Shown here in pieces: positions 36,947 through 44,897 of a DNA stretch of 64,000 nt; the stretch's first letter is position 1, and every line of letters begins with the position of its first letter. The notes below the pieces were generated by a model, which was given only the letters and a program-made list of their open reading frames with translations, made no database searches and was not told where the DNA came from. The position numbers and the translations under genes are program-made. The DNA is from Allobosea sp. 47.2.35 (GTDB lineage: Bacteria; Pseudomonadota; Alphaproteobacteria; Rhizobiales; Beijerinckiaceae): the NCBI RefSeq assembly GCF_024655635.1, contig NZ_JANLGI010000005.1, positions 1 to 64,000 on the forward strand. The letters run 5' to 3'.

Positions 36947-37723
36947 ATGCGGGTACGCGACTTTTCGCGGCCGACGACGCTCAATCCGGACCGGCTTTTC
37001 GGCCAGGTCGCCCAGAAGCTCGCCGTTGCGATCATCACCGGCCGCGTCCGGGCGGGCGAAGTCCTGCCCAACGAGGATGACCTGCGCTCGGAGATTTCGG
37101 TCTCGCGCACCGCCTATCGCGAAGCGGTCAAGATTCTGACGGCCAAAGGACTGGTCGAGGCCCGCCCGAAGAGCGGCACCCGCGCCGCGCCGCGCGAACG
37201 CTGGAACCTGCTCGATCCGGACGTTCTGTCCTGGCATTTCGAGTCTGATCCGAACGAAAAATTCATCCGGGATCTCTTCGAGTTGCGCCGCTTCGTCGAG
37301 CCCAGCGCCGCCCGCCTCGCGGCGCAGCGCCGGACCTCGGCCGACATCGCCCGCATCGAGGCGGCCTATCGCGGCATGGCCGATGGCGCGCCCTATGCCG
37401 AGAGCACGATCCGGGCCGACCTCGCCTTCCACGAGGCGATCTTCGCCGCCGCCCAGAATGCCGCCCTGCAATGCCTTTCCAGCGCGGTCATCGCCACGCT
37501 GCAATGGTCGTTGCTGCTCAAGACCGGGGACGAAGCCGCCTATATCGAGTCCCTGCCCGATCACGAGCACGTCCTGCTCGCCATCATCGACCGCGACGGC
37601 GATCTTGCCTCCGCCCGCATGGCTGGCCTCGTCATCGACAGCCTGAACACGACGCTGGCTTCGCTCGGCACGCATGTCGCCACGGAGACTGGGAAAATCG
37701 CCAGAATAAAGCATACTAAATGA
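36947..37723 (+). CDS. FadR-type GntR-family transcriptional regulator
   Basis: 258 residues from the ATG at 36947, with GGGAGGGG 8 nt ahead; a longer frame from 36791 was rejected. The winged helix reads LPNEDDLRSEISVSRTAYREAVKILTAKGLVEARPKSGT (in two parts). The C-terminal FCD domain has metal-type ligands, seen in LAFHEAIFAAAQN and LPDHEHVLLAI. FCD regulators usually bind a sugar acid or other organic acid. It likely controls the divergent sugar importer and/or the downstream hydroxyacid dehydrogenase. A 9-bp hairpin (ACGCTTCGC/GCGAAGCGT) follows its stop. Confidence 0.93.
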   Translation: MRVRDFSRPTTLNPDRLFGQVAQKLAVAIITGRVRAGEVLPNEDDLRSEISVSRTAYREAVKILTAKGLVEARPKSGTRAAPRERWNLLDPDVLSWHFESDPNEKFIRDLFELRRFVEPSAARLAAQRRTSADIARIEAAYRGMADGAPYAESTIRADLAFHEAIFAAAQNAALQCLSSAVIATLQWSLLLKTGDEAAYIESLPDHEHVLLAIIDRDGDLASARMAGLVIDSLNTTLASLGTHVATETGKIARIKHTK

Positions 37724-37748
37724 ACGCTTCGCATCGCCAGCGAAGCGT
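37724..37748 (+). terminator. Hairpin directly after the FadR-type gene
   Basis: ACGCTTCGC (37724-37732) and GCGAAGCGT (37740-37748) with a 7-nt loop begin right after the TGA. No T-run follows. It could be a Rho-assisted terminator or an mRNA 3' end. Confidence 0.45.
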
Positions 37749-37872
37749 GTTCGGATAGCGCTCATGCGGCCGCGGGGCTATGCCTGTCCGGCAGACCACG
37801 TCATTTCATTTTAATCGATTCAGATCAGCCGAATCAACGACCTTCCTCACCACATCGACGGACAGCCCGACA

Positions 37873-38847
37873 ATGACAATCTCCAACAAGCCCGAAATCG
37901 TCATGACCGGCCCGCTGATGGCCTATGCGGCCGACCAGCTCAAGGCCCGCTTCACCGTCCATGAACTGTGGAAGGCGGCCGATCGCGCCGCACTGCTGCG
38001 CGAGGTCGCGGACCGCGTGCGCGGCGTCGCCGCCGGCGGCGGCCACAACCGGGTCGACGGCGCGCTGTTCGACGCGCTGCCGAAGCTCGAGGTCATCGCC
38101 AGCTTCGGCGTCGGTTACGACCATGTCGACGCGGCCGAGGCCGGCCGGCGCGGGCTCGTCGTCACCAATACGCCCGATGTCCTGACCGACGAGGTCGCGG
38201 ACCTCGCCATCGGCCTGCTGATCGCGACCGTCCGCCAGCTCCCCCAGGTCGACCGCTACCTGCGCGAGAGCAAGTGGCTCAAGGGCAATTACCCGCTCAC
38301 CACCTCGCTCCGCGGGCGCAAGGTCGGCATCGTCGGCCTCGGCCGCATCGGCAAGGCGGTGGCGCAACGCGTCGAGGCCTTCGGCCTGCCGGTTGTCTAC
38401 CATGGCCGCTCGCGCCAGCCCGACGTCTCCTATCCCTACTATCCCTCGCTGGTCGATATGGCTGCCGATGTCGACACGCTGATCTCGGTCGCGCCGGGCG
38501 GCGCCTCGACCCATCACATCATCAATGCCGATGTGCTGAAGGCGCTCGGCCCCAACGGCATCCTGGTCAATGTCGGCCGCGGCACGGTCGTGGACGAGCA
38601 GGCGCTGATCAAGGCCCTCAACGACAAGACTATCCTCTCCGCCGGTCTCGACGTCTTCGAGGACGAGCCGCGCGTGCCGGACGAGCTGATAGCGATCGAG
38701 CATGCCGTGCTGCTGCCCCATGTCGGCTCCGCCTCGGTCCATACCCGCGAGGCGATGGGCCAGCTTCTGGTCGACAACCTGGTTTCATGGTTCGATGGCA
38801 AGGGCCCGCTGACGCCCGTGTCGGAGACTCCATGGAAAAAGGCCTGA
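37873..38847 (+). CDS. D-isomer 2-hydroxyacid dehydrogenase (hydroxypyruvate/glyoxylate reductase-like)
   Basis: 324 residues from the ATG at 37873. The NAD(P) motif is VGIVGLGRIGKAVAQR (150-165), the catalytic Arg is in NVGRGTVVDEQAL, the Glu in DVFEDEPRVPDEL, and the His in LLPHVGSAS. It reduces a 2-oxo acid such as hydroxypyruvate or glyoxylate, fitting the end of sugar-acid catabolism. Its 3' end overlaps the next gene by 16 nt. Confidence 0.92.
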   Translation: MTISNKPEIVMTGPLMAYAADQLKARFTVHELWKAADRAALLREVADRVRGVAAGGGHNRVDGALFDALPKLEVIASFGVGYDHVDAAEAGRRGLVVTNTPDVLTDEVADLAIGLLIATVRQLPQVDRYLRESKWLKGNYPLTTSLRGRKVGIVGLGRIGKAVAQRVEAFGLPVVYHGRSRQPDVSYPYYPSLVDMAADVDTLISVAPGGASTHHIINADVLKALGPNGILVNVGRGTVVDEQALIKALNDKTILSAGLDVFEDEPRVPDELIAIEHAVLLPHVGSASVHTREAMGQLLVDNLVSWFDGKGPLTPVSETPWKKA

Positions 38848-39626
38848 TCCGCCGGCTGCTGCCGCTTATCCTTCTCGGCGCCGGCGCCCTGCCGGCCGCC
38901 GCCCAGACGGCGCCGCTACCGCGCGGCGCCGACAAGGCGCCCGAAGCGATCCGCCGCTGGCTTGGCGCCTGGGAGCTCGCGCTCGCCGATGCATCGAGAA
39001 GTTGCACCGTCACGCTAGGCGTGGAGCCGGCCGGCAACCGGCGCCAGCTGCGCTTCCCAGCCACCTGCCGCCGCGCCCTGCCGATCCTCGACACGGCGAC
39101 GTCATGGACACTGAACGGCGGCGGGCAGCCGCAGTTCATGGATGCCAGTGGCAAGGAGGTCATCGGCTTCCAGAGCGGCACGCCCGAGGCCGGTCTCGAC
39201 GGCAAGGGCGGCGACGGCAAGGCTTATAAGCTCTCGTCGGGAGCTCATTCCCGCGTCTCGCCGCAGGCCGCCCAGAACCCGGCAGCGACAGCAGCCCAGC
39301 GCGCCACGGTCGTCGATCCCGCGACAGCGCCGGCACCCGCTTCCTTGCCCGGGCGCTATGTCCTGATGCGTCAGCAGAACCGCGAGGCCTGCCGCCTCGT
39401 CCTCTCACCAGCCTCGGCCGACGGCCGCCAGCCCGCGGCCTTCGAGGGACTGTGTCCGGATACCGGGCTGACGATCTTCGACCCTGTCAGCTGGCGCTAT
39501 GCCGGCGGGCGCCTGACGCTCGTCGCGCGTCGTGGCCACGGCATCGACCTCGTCTTCGAGAACGGCCAGTGGCGTAAGGACCCCGCCGTCGGCGCGCCCC
39601 TGCTCATGCGCAAGCTCGCGCCGTAA
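38832..39626 (+). CDS. Exported protein with two Inh (AprI)-like domains
   Basis: 264 residues from the ATG at 38832, which overlaps the dehydrogenase by 16 nt in another frame. A signal peptide RRLLPLILLGAGALPAAAQ is visible. Two repeats resemble the metalloprotease-inhibitor Inh/Omp19 barrel. The first is RWLGAWELALADASRSCTVTLG (split at residue 45), with a later Cys (ATCRRALPIL). The second is LPGRYVLMRQQNREACRLVL, with Cys in FEGLCPD and an IFDPVSWRY strand. A Pro/Ala-rich linker joins them. Family members inhibit serralysin-type proteases in the periplasm; whether this one does is not known. Confidence 0.8.
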   Translation: MEKGLIRRLLPLILLGAGALPAAAQTAPLPRGADKAPEAIRRWLGAWELALADASRSCTVTLGVEPAGNRRQLRFPATCRRALPILDTATSWTLNGGGQPQFMDASGKEVIGFQSGTPEAGLDGKGGDGKAYKLSSGAHSRVSPQAAQNPAATAAQRATVVDPATAPAPASLPGRYVLMRQQNREACRLVLSPASADGRQPAAFEGLCPDTGLTIFDPVSWRYAGGRLTLVARRGHGIDLVFENGQWRKDPAVGAPLLMRKLAP

Positions 39627-39628
39627 CA

Positions 39629-39655
39629 CGCATGGCCGGCCAGGCCGGCCATGCG
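39629..39655. terminator. Strong hairpin between convergent genes
   Basis: CGCATGGCCGGC (39629-39640) and GCCGGCCATGCG (39644-39655) give a perfect 12-bp stem with a CAG loop. It lies between the Inh-domain gene and convergent hppD, so it can end transcription from both sides. No T-tract on either strand. Confidence 0.65.
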
Positions 39656-39665
39656 GTTCGCTTGG

Positions 39666-40799
39666 TTACTCCGCGGCAGCCGGGCTCAGCACGCCCCTGC
39701 GGATCTGGTCTTCCTCGATCGATTCGAAGAGCGCGCGGAAATTGCCCTCGCCGAAGCCGTCATCGCCCTTGCGCTGGATGAACTCGAAGAAGATCGGCCC
39801 GAGCACGGTGCCCGAGAAGATCTGCAGCAGCACCTTGCTCATCCGGCCCTGCTTTTCGCCGAGCGCAACCGCGCCCTCGCCGTCGATCAGGATGCCGTTT
39901 TCCTTGAGCCGCTCGACCGGCTCGCCATGGTTCGGTACGCGGGCGTCAACCTTCTCGTAGTAGGTCGCGGGCGGCGACGGCATGAACGGCAGCCCGTTGC
40001 CACGCAGGGCCTCGACACTGGCATAGATGTCGCGCGAACCCATCGCCACATGTTGGATGCCCTCGCCCTTGTACTGGCGCAGGTATTCCTCGATCTGGCT
40101 CTTGTCGTCGAGCGACTCGTTGATCGGGATGCGGATCTTGCCGCAGGGCGAGGTCAGCGCCCGCGAGATCAGGCCGGTCAGCTTGCCCTCGATGTTGAAG
40201 AAGCGGATCTCGCGGAAATTGAACAGGTTGCCGTACCAGCCGGCCCAATGGTCCATGCGCCCGCGGATGACGTTATGGGTGAGATGGTCGAGATAGTAGA
40301 GTCCGGCCTGCTCCGGATGCGGATCGCGCTCGCCGATCCACTCGAAATCGACGTCCCAGATCGAACCCTTCTCGCCATAGCGATCGACGAAATAGAGCAG
40401 CGAGCCGCCGATGCCGCGCACCGCGGGGATCGCAAGCTCGCCCGGCCCGATCGCGCTCTCATAGGGTTCGGCACCCAGCGATACCGCCCTATCGAAGGCG
40501 TGCTTGGCATCGACCACGCGAAAGGCCATGGCGCAGGCGCAAGGACCATGCTCGGCCGCGAAGGCCTGGGCGAAGGAATCGGGCTCGGCATTGACCACGA
40601 AATTGACGTCGCCCTGCCGGTAGAGCGTCACCTGCTTTGAGCGGTGGCGGGCGACCTTGGTGAAGCCCATCGTCTCGAACAGGGCACCGAGCTTCTCGGG
40701 CTCGGGATGGGCATACTCGACGAACTCGAAGCCGTCGGTGCCCATCGGGTTGGCGGCCGAGATCGCGGGCGGGGCGGCATCGTGCGGAAACGGACCCAT
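39666..40799 (-). CDS. hppD: 4-hydroxyphenylpyruvate dioxygenase
   Basis: 377 residues. The ATG at 40799 was chosen because AGGAGG stands 7 nt ahead; an ATG at 40805 almost touches that site. The Fe(II) facial triad is visible as His in [13 protein letters not shown], His in [14 protein letters not shown], and Glu in [19 protein letters not shown]. It converts 4-hydroxyphenylpyruvate to homogentisate in tyrosine degradation. Homogentisate dioxygenase and later genes are not in the window. It is divergent from an Lrp-type regulator that probably controls it. Confidence 0.96.
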   Translation of the reverse strand: MGPFPHDAAPPAISAANPMGTDGFEFVEYAHPEPEKLGALFETMGFTKVARHRSKQVTLYRQGDVNFVVNAEPDSFAQAFAAEHGPCACAMAFRVVDAKHAFDRAVSLGAEPYESAIGPGELAIPAVRGIGGSLLYFVDRYGEKGSIWDVDFEWIGERDPHPEQAGLYYLDHLTHNVIRGRMDHWAGWYGNLFNFREIRFFNIEGKLTGLISRALTSPCGKIRIPINESLDDKSQIEEYLRQYKGEGIQHVAMGSRDIYASVEALRGNGLPFMPSPPATYYEKVDARVPNHGEPVERLKENGILIDGEGAVALGEKQGRMSKVLLQIFSGTVLGPIFFEFIQRKGDDGFGEGNFRALFESIEEDQIRRGVLSPAAAE

Positions 40800-40852
40800 T
40801 GGCATTCCTCCTGTCTGCTCTCATCGGGGTGCTCAATCATCGCGCAGTTGGC

Positions 40853-40893
40853 AGGCAAATGGCGTGCAAATTTGCCTTTTTTGAAAATTTCAA
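40853..40893. promoter_or_regulatory. Two dyads in the hppD-lrp promoter region
   Basis: AGGCAAAT (40853-40860) and ATTTGCCT (40870-40877) form an 8-bp inverted repeat with a 9-nt spacer. TTGAAA-A-TTTCAA follows at 40881-40893. Both are AT-rich islands in otherwise GC-rich DNA, between hppD and the divergent Lrp gene. They are likely binding sites of that regulator and/or its promoter. Confidence 0.6.
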
Positions 40894-40923
40894 TGCACGA
40901 TTCACGCATAGTAAACGCAATGG

Positions 40924-41403
40924 ATGCACCGAATGGCTACGCTTGACGCACTCGACTGGCGCCTGCTCGATGCGCTGCAGAGCGACGCTTCAATGACCAA
41001 CGCCGCCTTGGCCGAGACCATCGGCTTGTCGGCGAGCCAGGTCTCGCGTCGGCGGCAGCGTCTGGAGCAGGAAGGTGTCATCCGCGGGTACCGCGCCGCG
41101 CTGGAGCCCTCCGCCGTCGGGCTCGGCGTCATCGTCTTCATCCATGTCGCGCTCGATACCCACACGCGGGACAATGCCCGCCGCTTCCGCGATCTCGTGC
41201 GATTGACGCCCGCGATCCTCGAGGCCCATGCCTTGACCGGCGAGGCGGACTATCTACTGAAGGTCGCCGTCGGCGACCTCAAAGCGCTCGCCCGCCTCGT
41301 CAACGAAATCCTGATGCCGCATGAAAGCGTCGCCCGCGTGCGCTCGGAGATCGCGCTGGAGACGCTGAAGGAGCCGGGACTGCTGCCATTGCCGATGACG
41401 TAG
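40924..41403 (+). CDS. Lrp/AsnC-family transcriptional regulator beside hppD
   Basis: 159 residues from the ATG at 40924; the ATG at 40933 is equally possible and neither has a clear ribosome site. The helix-turn-helix reads LDWRLLDALQSDASMTNAAL and LSASQVSRRRQRLEQEGVI. The C-terminal RAM domain shows ILEAHALTGEADYLLKVAVGDL. Divergent placement next to hppD suggests it senses tyrosine, phenylalanine or their keto acids and controls hppD. Confidence 0.92.
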   Translation: MHRMATLDALDWRLLDALQSDASMTNAALAETIGLSASQVSRRRQRLEQEGVIRGYRAALEPSAVGLGVIVFIHVALDTHTRDNARRFRDLVRLTPAILEAHALTGEADYLLKVAVGDLKALARLVNEILMPHESVARVRSEIALETLKEPGLLPLPMT

Positions 41404-41501
41404 ACGCGCAGCTGTGCAAAATCGCGCCTTGGTCACGCCGTTTTCATACGGCTGATCAAACTCGACTGCGCGGCATGACGGCCGCCAACAGGAGAAACGA
41501 T

Positions 41502-42386
41502 ATGTTCAACGCCAAATCCCTGCTCGACGCCCTGATCAGCGCCGGCAGCCAGGCAGGCGCGCAGGCGGGACAGCAAGGCGGTCTCGGCGGCATGCTCGGC
41601 GGATTGGCCGATCAGGTCCAGCGCTCGGGCGGCATCGGCGGGCTCGCGGGGCAGATCCTGACCCAGGCGACACAAGGCCTCGGCGACGCCGCGCGCCAGA
41701 CAGGTGTGCAGCAGGGCGCCGGCGACGCGCTCGGCCGGGTCACCGGCGGCCGGACGCCGGACCAGCTCATCGAGCAGGCCAAGGGCGTGTTCACCAGCAA
41801 TCCCGCGCTGGCGACAGCGGTGCTCGGCGGCCTCGGCGCGCTCGTCTTCGGCACCAGCACCGGCCGCTCGGTCGCAGGCTCGGCGGCCAAGCTCGGCGGC
41901 CTCGCGCTGATCGGCGGCCTCGCCTACAAGGCCTATCAGAACTATCAGGCCGGAAAGCCGCTGCTCAATGCCACCCAGCAGGAGGTGCTGCCGGCGCCGG
42001 CCGGCACCGGCTTCGAGCCGCAGGCCGCGAGCGAGGCCACCGCCCTCGTCTTCATCCGCGCCATGATCGCGGCCGCCGCCGCCGACGGGCATATCGATGC
42101 GGAAGAGCAGAGCGCCATCCTCGGCGGCCTGAAGGAGGCCGGCCTCGAGCAGGAGGCGCATGAGTGGCTGGCGAAGGAGATGGCGAAGCCCGCTTCGATC
42201 GACACGCTGGTCGAGGCGGCCGAAAGCCCCGAACTCGCTGCCCAGATCTATACGGCCGCGCGCATCGCCATCAATCCGGACAACGCGGCCGAGAAGGACT
42301 TCCTGGCCGGGCTCGCCGGCTCGCTCGGCCTCGATGCCGAACTGGTCGCCAATATCGACGCCGCCGCCAGCGCCGCGAAGGTCTGA
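41502..42386 (+). CDS. TerB-like / DUF533 (YebE-type) inner-membrane protein
   Basis: 294 residues from the ATG at 41502 (AGGAG 8 nt ahead). The N-terminal third is low-complexity Gly/Gln/Ala (AGSQAGAQAGQQGGLGGMLGG). A hydrophobic segment follows (LATAVLGGLGALVFGT and GLALIGGLAYKAYQNYQ). The C-terminal helical domain carries acidic metal-binding-type motifs like TerB (FIRAMIAAAAADGHIDAEEQ; NPDNAAEKDFLAGLAGSLGLD). This matches DUF533/YebE. The function is unknown, possibly envelope stress. Confidence 0.88.
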   Translation: MFNAKSLLDALISAGSQAGAQAGQQGGLGGMLGGLADQVQRSGGIGGLAGQILTQATQGLGDAARQTGVQQGAGDALGRVTGGRTPDQLIEQAKGVFTSNPALATAVLGGLGALVFGTSTGRSVAGSAAKLGGLALIGGLAYKAYQNYQAGKPLLNATQQEVLPAPAGTGFEPQAASEATALVFIRAMIAAAAADGHIDAEEQSAILGGLKEAGLEQEAHEWLAKEMAKPASIDTLVEAAESPELAAQIYTAARIAINPDNAAEKDFLAGLAGSLGLDAELVANIDAAASAAKV

Positions 42387-42405
42387 GACGCGGCGGTTAC
42401 CCTTT

Positions 42406-42461
42406 GACGGTGCCCGGTCCGGGCACCGTCAGCGCCGGCTTTCGCGGAACGCGGAAGCCGG
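42406..42461 (+). terminator. Tandem hairpins after the DUF533 gene
   Basis: First stem GACGGTGCCCGG (42406-42417) with CCGGGCACCGTC (42419-42430). Second stem CCGGCTTTCGC (42435-42445) with GCGGAAGCCGG (42451-42461), one T-G wobble. They start 19 nt after the stop and have no T-run. They probably isolate the DUF533 gene from the UbiA-DprE1 pair. Confidence 0.55.
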
Positions 42462-42615
42462 GCGTTAAGCATGGCGTTGAAATCACTGCCCGTTTCGGCG
42501 CCACATGCACCCCCGCTTAGGGTTTTACGTCCGATAACGCCCGCGCCGGTTGCACCGGCTGTCGGGTTCCGCGTCGCGGAGGCCGGCCCATGTCTTGGGG
42601 GAGACGGGTCGAACA

Positions 42616-43506
42616 ATGTCTGTGACCGCGATGATCAGGGCGATGCGGCCGCACCACTGGCTCAAGAACGGCCTCGTCTTCGTTCCGATCCTGCTCAACC
42701 ACGACGCGTTCGATCCGCACGCGCTTTGGCTTGGCCTGATCGCCTTCGTCGCCTTCAGCCTGATCGCCTCCGCGATCTACCTCCTCAACGACATCAAGGA
42801 TGTCGAGGCGGACCGGCGCCACCCGACCAAGTGCAAGCGCCCGCTCGCGGCCGGCGAGATCACGGCGGCGCAGGCCTATGCAGCCGTCCCCATCCTGCTC
42901 GTCGCGGCCTTCTCGCTGGTGCTGCTCGTCCCGCAGCCGCAACCGTTCCTGCTTTCGCTGCTGGCCTATCTCTTCCTGGCGCTGGCCTATCTGCTCTTCC
43001 TCAAGCGCAAGCTGCTGGTCGACGTGCTTGGGCTGGCCGCCATGCACACGCTGCGCATCCTCGCCGGCAATGCCGCCGCCGCGATCCCGGTCTCGTCCTG
43101 GCTGCTCGCCTTCGCGATGTTCCTCTTCCTCAGCCTCGCGCTGGTGAAGCGCTATGCCGAACTGCGCCTGACCCAGGACCAGTCCGGCCTGAAGAAGGCG
43201 GGGCGTGGTTATCAGGCTGAGGATATCGAGGCCTTGTCCCAGCTCGGCATGGCCTCGGGCTGCACCTGTGCGCTGATCATGGCGCTCTATGTCGACAGCG
43301 CCAATGTGAAGCAGCTCTACAGCCAGCCGAAGCTGATCTGGCTGATCTGCCCGATCATCCTCTACCAGATGGCCCGGATCTGGTTCCTGGCCCGTCGCGG
43401 CCATATGCCGGACGATCCGCTGGTCTTCATGATCCGCGACTGGCGCAGCCAGTTCATGGGGCTGCTCGTGGTCCTGATCATGGTCGCTGCGACATTCCTG
43501 CCGTGA
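42616..43506 (+). CDS. UbiA-family prenyltransferase, decaprenyl-phosphate phosphoribosyltransferase-like
   Basis: 296 residues from the ATG at 42616, with about eight hydrophobic helices. The first Asp-rich motif reads LLNDIKDVEADRRHPTKCKR followed by PLAAGEI (residues 57-80). The D-R-x-H-P-T-K-x-x-R-P pattern is that of the DPPR synthase branch (mycobacterial Rv3806c, Azorhizobium NoeC), not the ubiquinone branch. The N-terminus RPHHWLKNGLVFVP is also typical. Family chemistry joins phosphoribosyl pyrophosphate to polyprenyl phosphate at the inner membrane. It overlaps the DprE1-like gene by 4 nt, which supports this assignment. Product identity is inferred. Confidence 0.88.
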   Translation: MSVTAMIRAMRPHHWLKNGLVFVPILLNHDAFDPHALWLGLIAFVAFSLIASAIYLLNDIKDVEADRRHPTKCKRPLAAGEITAAQAYAAVPILLVAAFSLVLLVPQPQPFLLSLLAYLFLALAYLLFLKRKLLVDVLGLAAMHTLRILAGNAAAAIPVSSWLLAFAMFLFLSLALVKRYAELRLTQDQSGLKKAGRGYQAEDIEALSQLGMASGCTCALIMALYVDSANVKQLYSQPKLIWLICPIILYQMARIWFLARRGHMPDDPLVFMIRDWRSQFMGLLVVLIMVAATFLP

Positions 43507-44816
43507 CCGCATCGCTTTCGGATTTCCGGTCCTGGGGCGGGCTCGCAGCCCGCGGCAGCACGATCCTCGATGCCCGCGACTGGCTGGATGCGCCTCACCG
43601 CCCGCGCCGCCCCCTCCTTGCCTATGGCAACGGTCGCTCCTACGGCGATTCCTGCCTGAACGACGGCGGCACGCTGATCGATGCGCGCGGCCTCGACGAC
43701 ATCCTCGCCTTCGATCGCGAGACGGGCCTCATCACCTGCGGCGCCGGACTCATGCTCGACCGCCTGCTCGAGATCGCCGTGCCCGCCGGCTGGTTTCCGC
43801 CGGTCACGCCCGGCACCGCTTTCGTCACCGTCGGAGGCGCGCTCGCCAATGACGTCCATGGCAAGAATCACCACAGCGCCGGCACCTTCGGCAGCCATGT
43901 CCGCGCCTTCGAGCTCGTCCGCTCGGACGGGCAGCATCTGATCTGCGCACCGGACCTGAACGGCGAGCTCTTCGCCGCGACCATCGGCGGCTTCGGCCTG
44001 ACCGGGCTGGTGACGCAGGTGACGCTGCAATTGATGCCGATCGCCTCGGCGGAAATGGCGCAGGAGGTCCTGCCCTTCGACAATCTCGATGGCTTCTTCG
44101 AGATCGCCGCCGCCTCCGACGCCACGCATGACTATACGGTCGCCTGGATCGACTCGCTCGCCAGCGGGCGGAATTTCGGCCGCGGCGTCTTCTTCAGGGC
44201 CAATCACGCCCCCGCCTCCGGCGAACCGCCTCCGCGCGAGGCGCGCTCCCTGCCCTTCCCGCTGAAGCCACCTGTCCCGCTGATCAACCGCGTGACGCTC
44301 GCTGCCTTCAACTGGCTCTATCGCAACAGCCAGCCGCGCGATCGCCTCGAACGCCGCGTACCCTATCGTCCGTTCTTCTACCCGCTCGACCGCATCCATG
44401 ACTGGAACCGCGCCTATGGCCCGAAGGGCCTGCGGCAGTTCCAATGCGCCATCCCGCCGGAGAACGCCGCCGCAACCGTCGCGGAGATGCTGCGGCAGAC
44501 GCTCGCTGCCGGTGAGGCCTCCTTCCTGACGGTGCTGAAGCTCTTCGGCGACAAGCCCTCGCCCGGCCTGATGTCCTTCCCCATGCCGGGCGCGACGCTG
44601 ACGCTGGATTTCCCCTATCGCGGCGAGCGGACCGAGCGGCTGCTGACGCGGCTCGACGGCCTTGCGATCACCGCCGGTGGGCGGGTCAATCCCTACAAGG
44701 ATGCCCGCATGTCTTCAGCGACCTTCGCAGCCTCCTTCCCGCGCTTGCCCGAGTTCGCCGGGCATATCGACCCGGGCTTTTCCTCAGATTTCTGGCGCCG
44801 CGTCACGGCGCAGTAG
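43503..44816 (+). CDS. dprE1: DprE1-like FAD-dependent decaprenylphosphoryl-ribose 2-oxidase
   Basis: 437 residues from a GTG at 43503 inside the UbiA stop (GTGA overlap). FAD-domain motifs are YGNGRSYGDSCLNDGG (41-56), TPGTAFVTVGGALANDVHGK (102-121) with the DprE1-type His119, and NHHSAGTFGSHV. In the substrate domain, RQFQCAIP (311-318) and K399 of PYKDARM align with mycobacterial Tyr314 and Lys418 regions. The position of mycobacterial Cys387 is Thr367 (PGATLTLDFP). DprE1 oxidises the ribose 2-OH of polyprenyl-phospho-ribose; DprE2 then reduces it to arabinose. No classical DprE2 is adjacent. Confidence 0.9.
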   Translation: MTASLSDFRSWGGLAARGSTILDARDWLDAPHRPRRPLLAYGNGRSYGDSCLNDGGTLIDARGLDDILAFDRETGLITCGAGLMLDRLLEIAVPAGWFPPVTPGTAFVTVGGALANDVHGKNHHSAGTFGSHVRAFELVRSDGQHLICAPDLNGELFAATIGGFGLTGLVTQVTLQLMPIASAEMAQEVLPFDNLDGFFEIAAASDATHDYTVAWIDSLASGRNFGRGVFFRANHAPASGEPPPREARSLPFPLKPPVPLINRVTLAAFNWLYRNSQPRDRLERRVPYRPFFYPLDRIHDWNRAYGPKGLRQFQCAIPPENAAATVAEMLRQTLAAGEASFLTVLKLFGDKPSPGLMSFPMPGATLTLDFPYRGERTERLLTRLDGLAITAGGRVNPYKDARMSSATFAASFPRLPEFAGHIDPGFSSDFWRRVTAQ

Positions 44817-44897
44817 AGGCGGGCTGCGGCATCACGGCCAGGTGAGGCAGGCGCGACGGCGGTTTCCCGGCAGGCGGCCTGCTGCTAGCAGCGGCTC

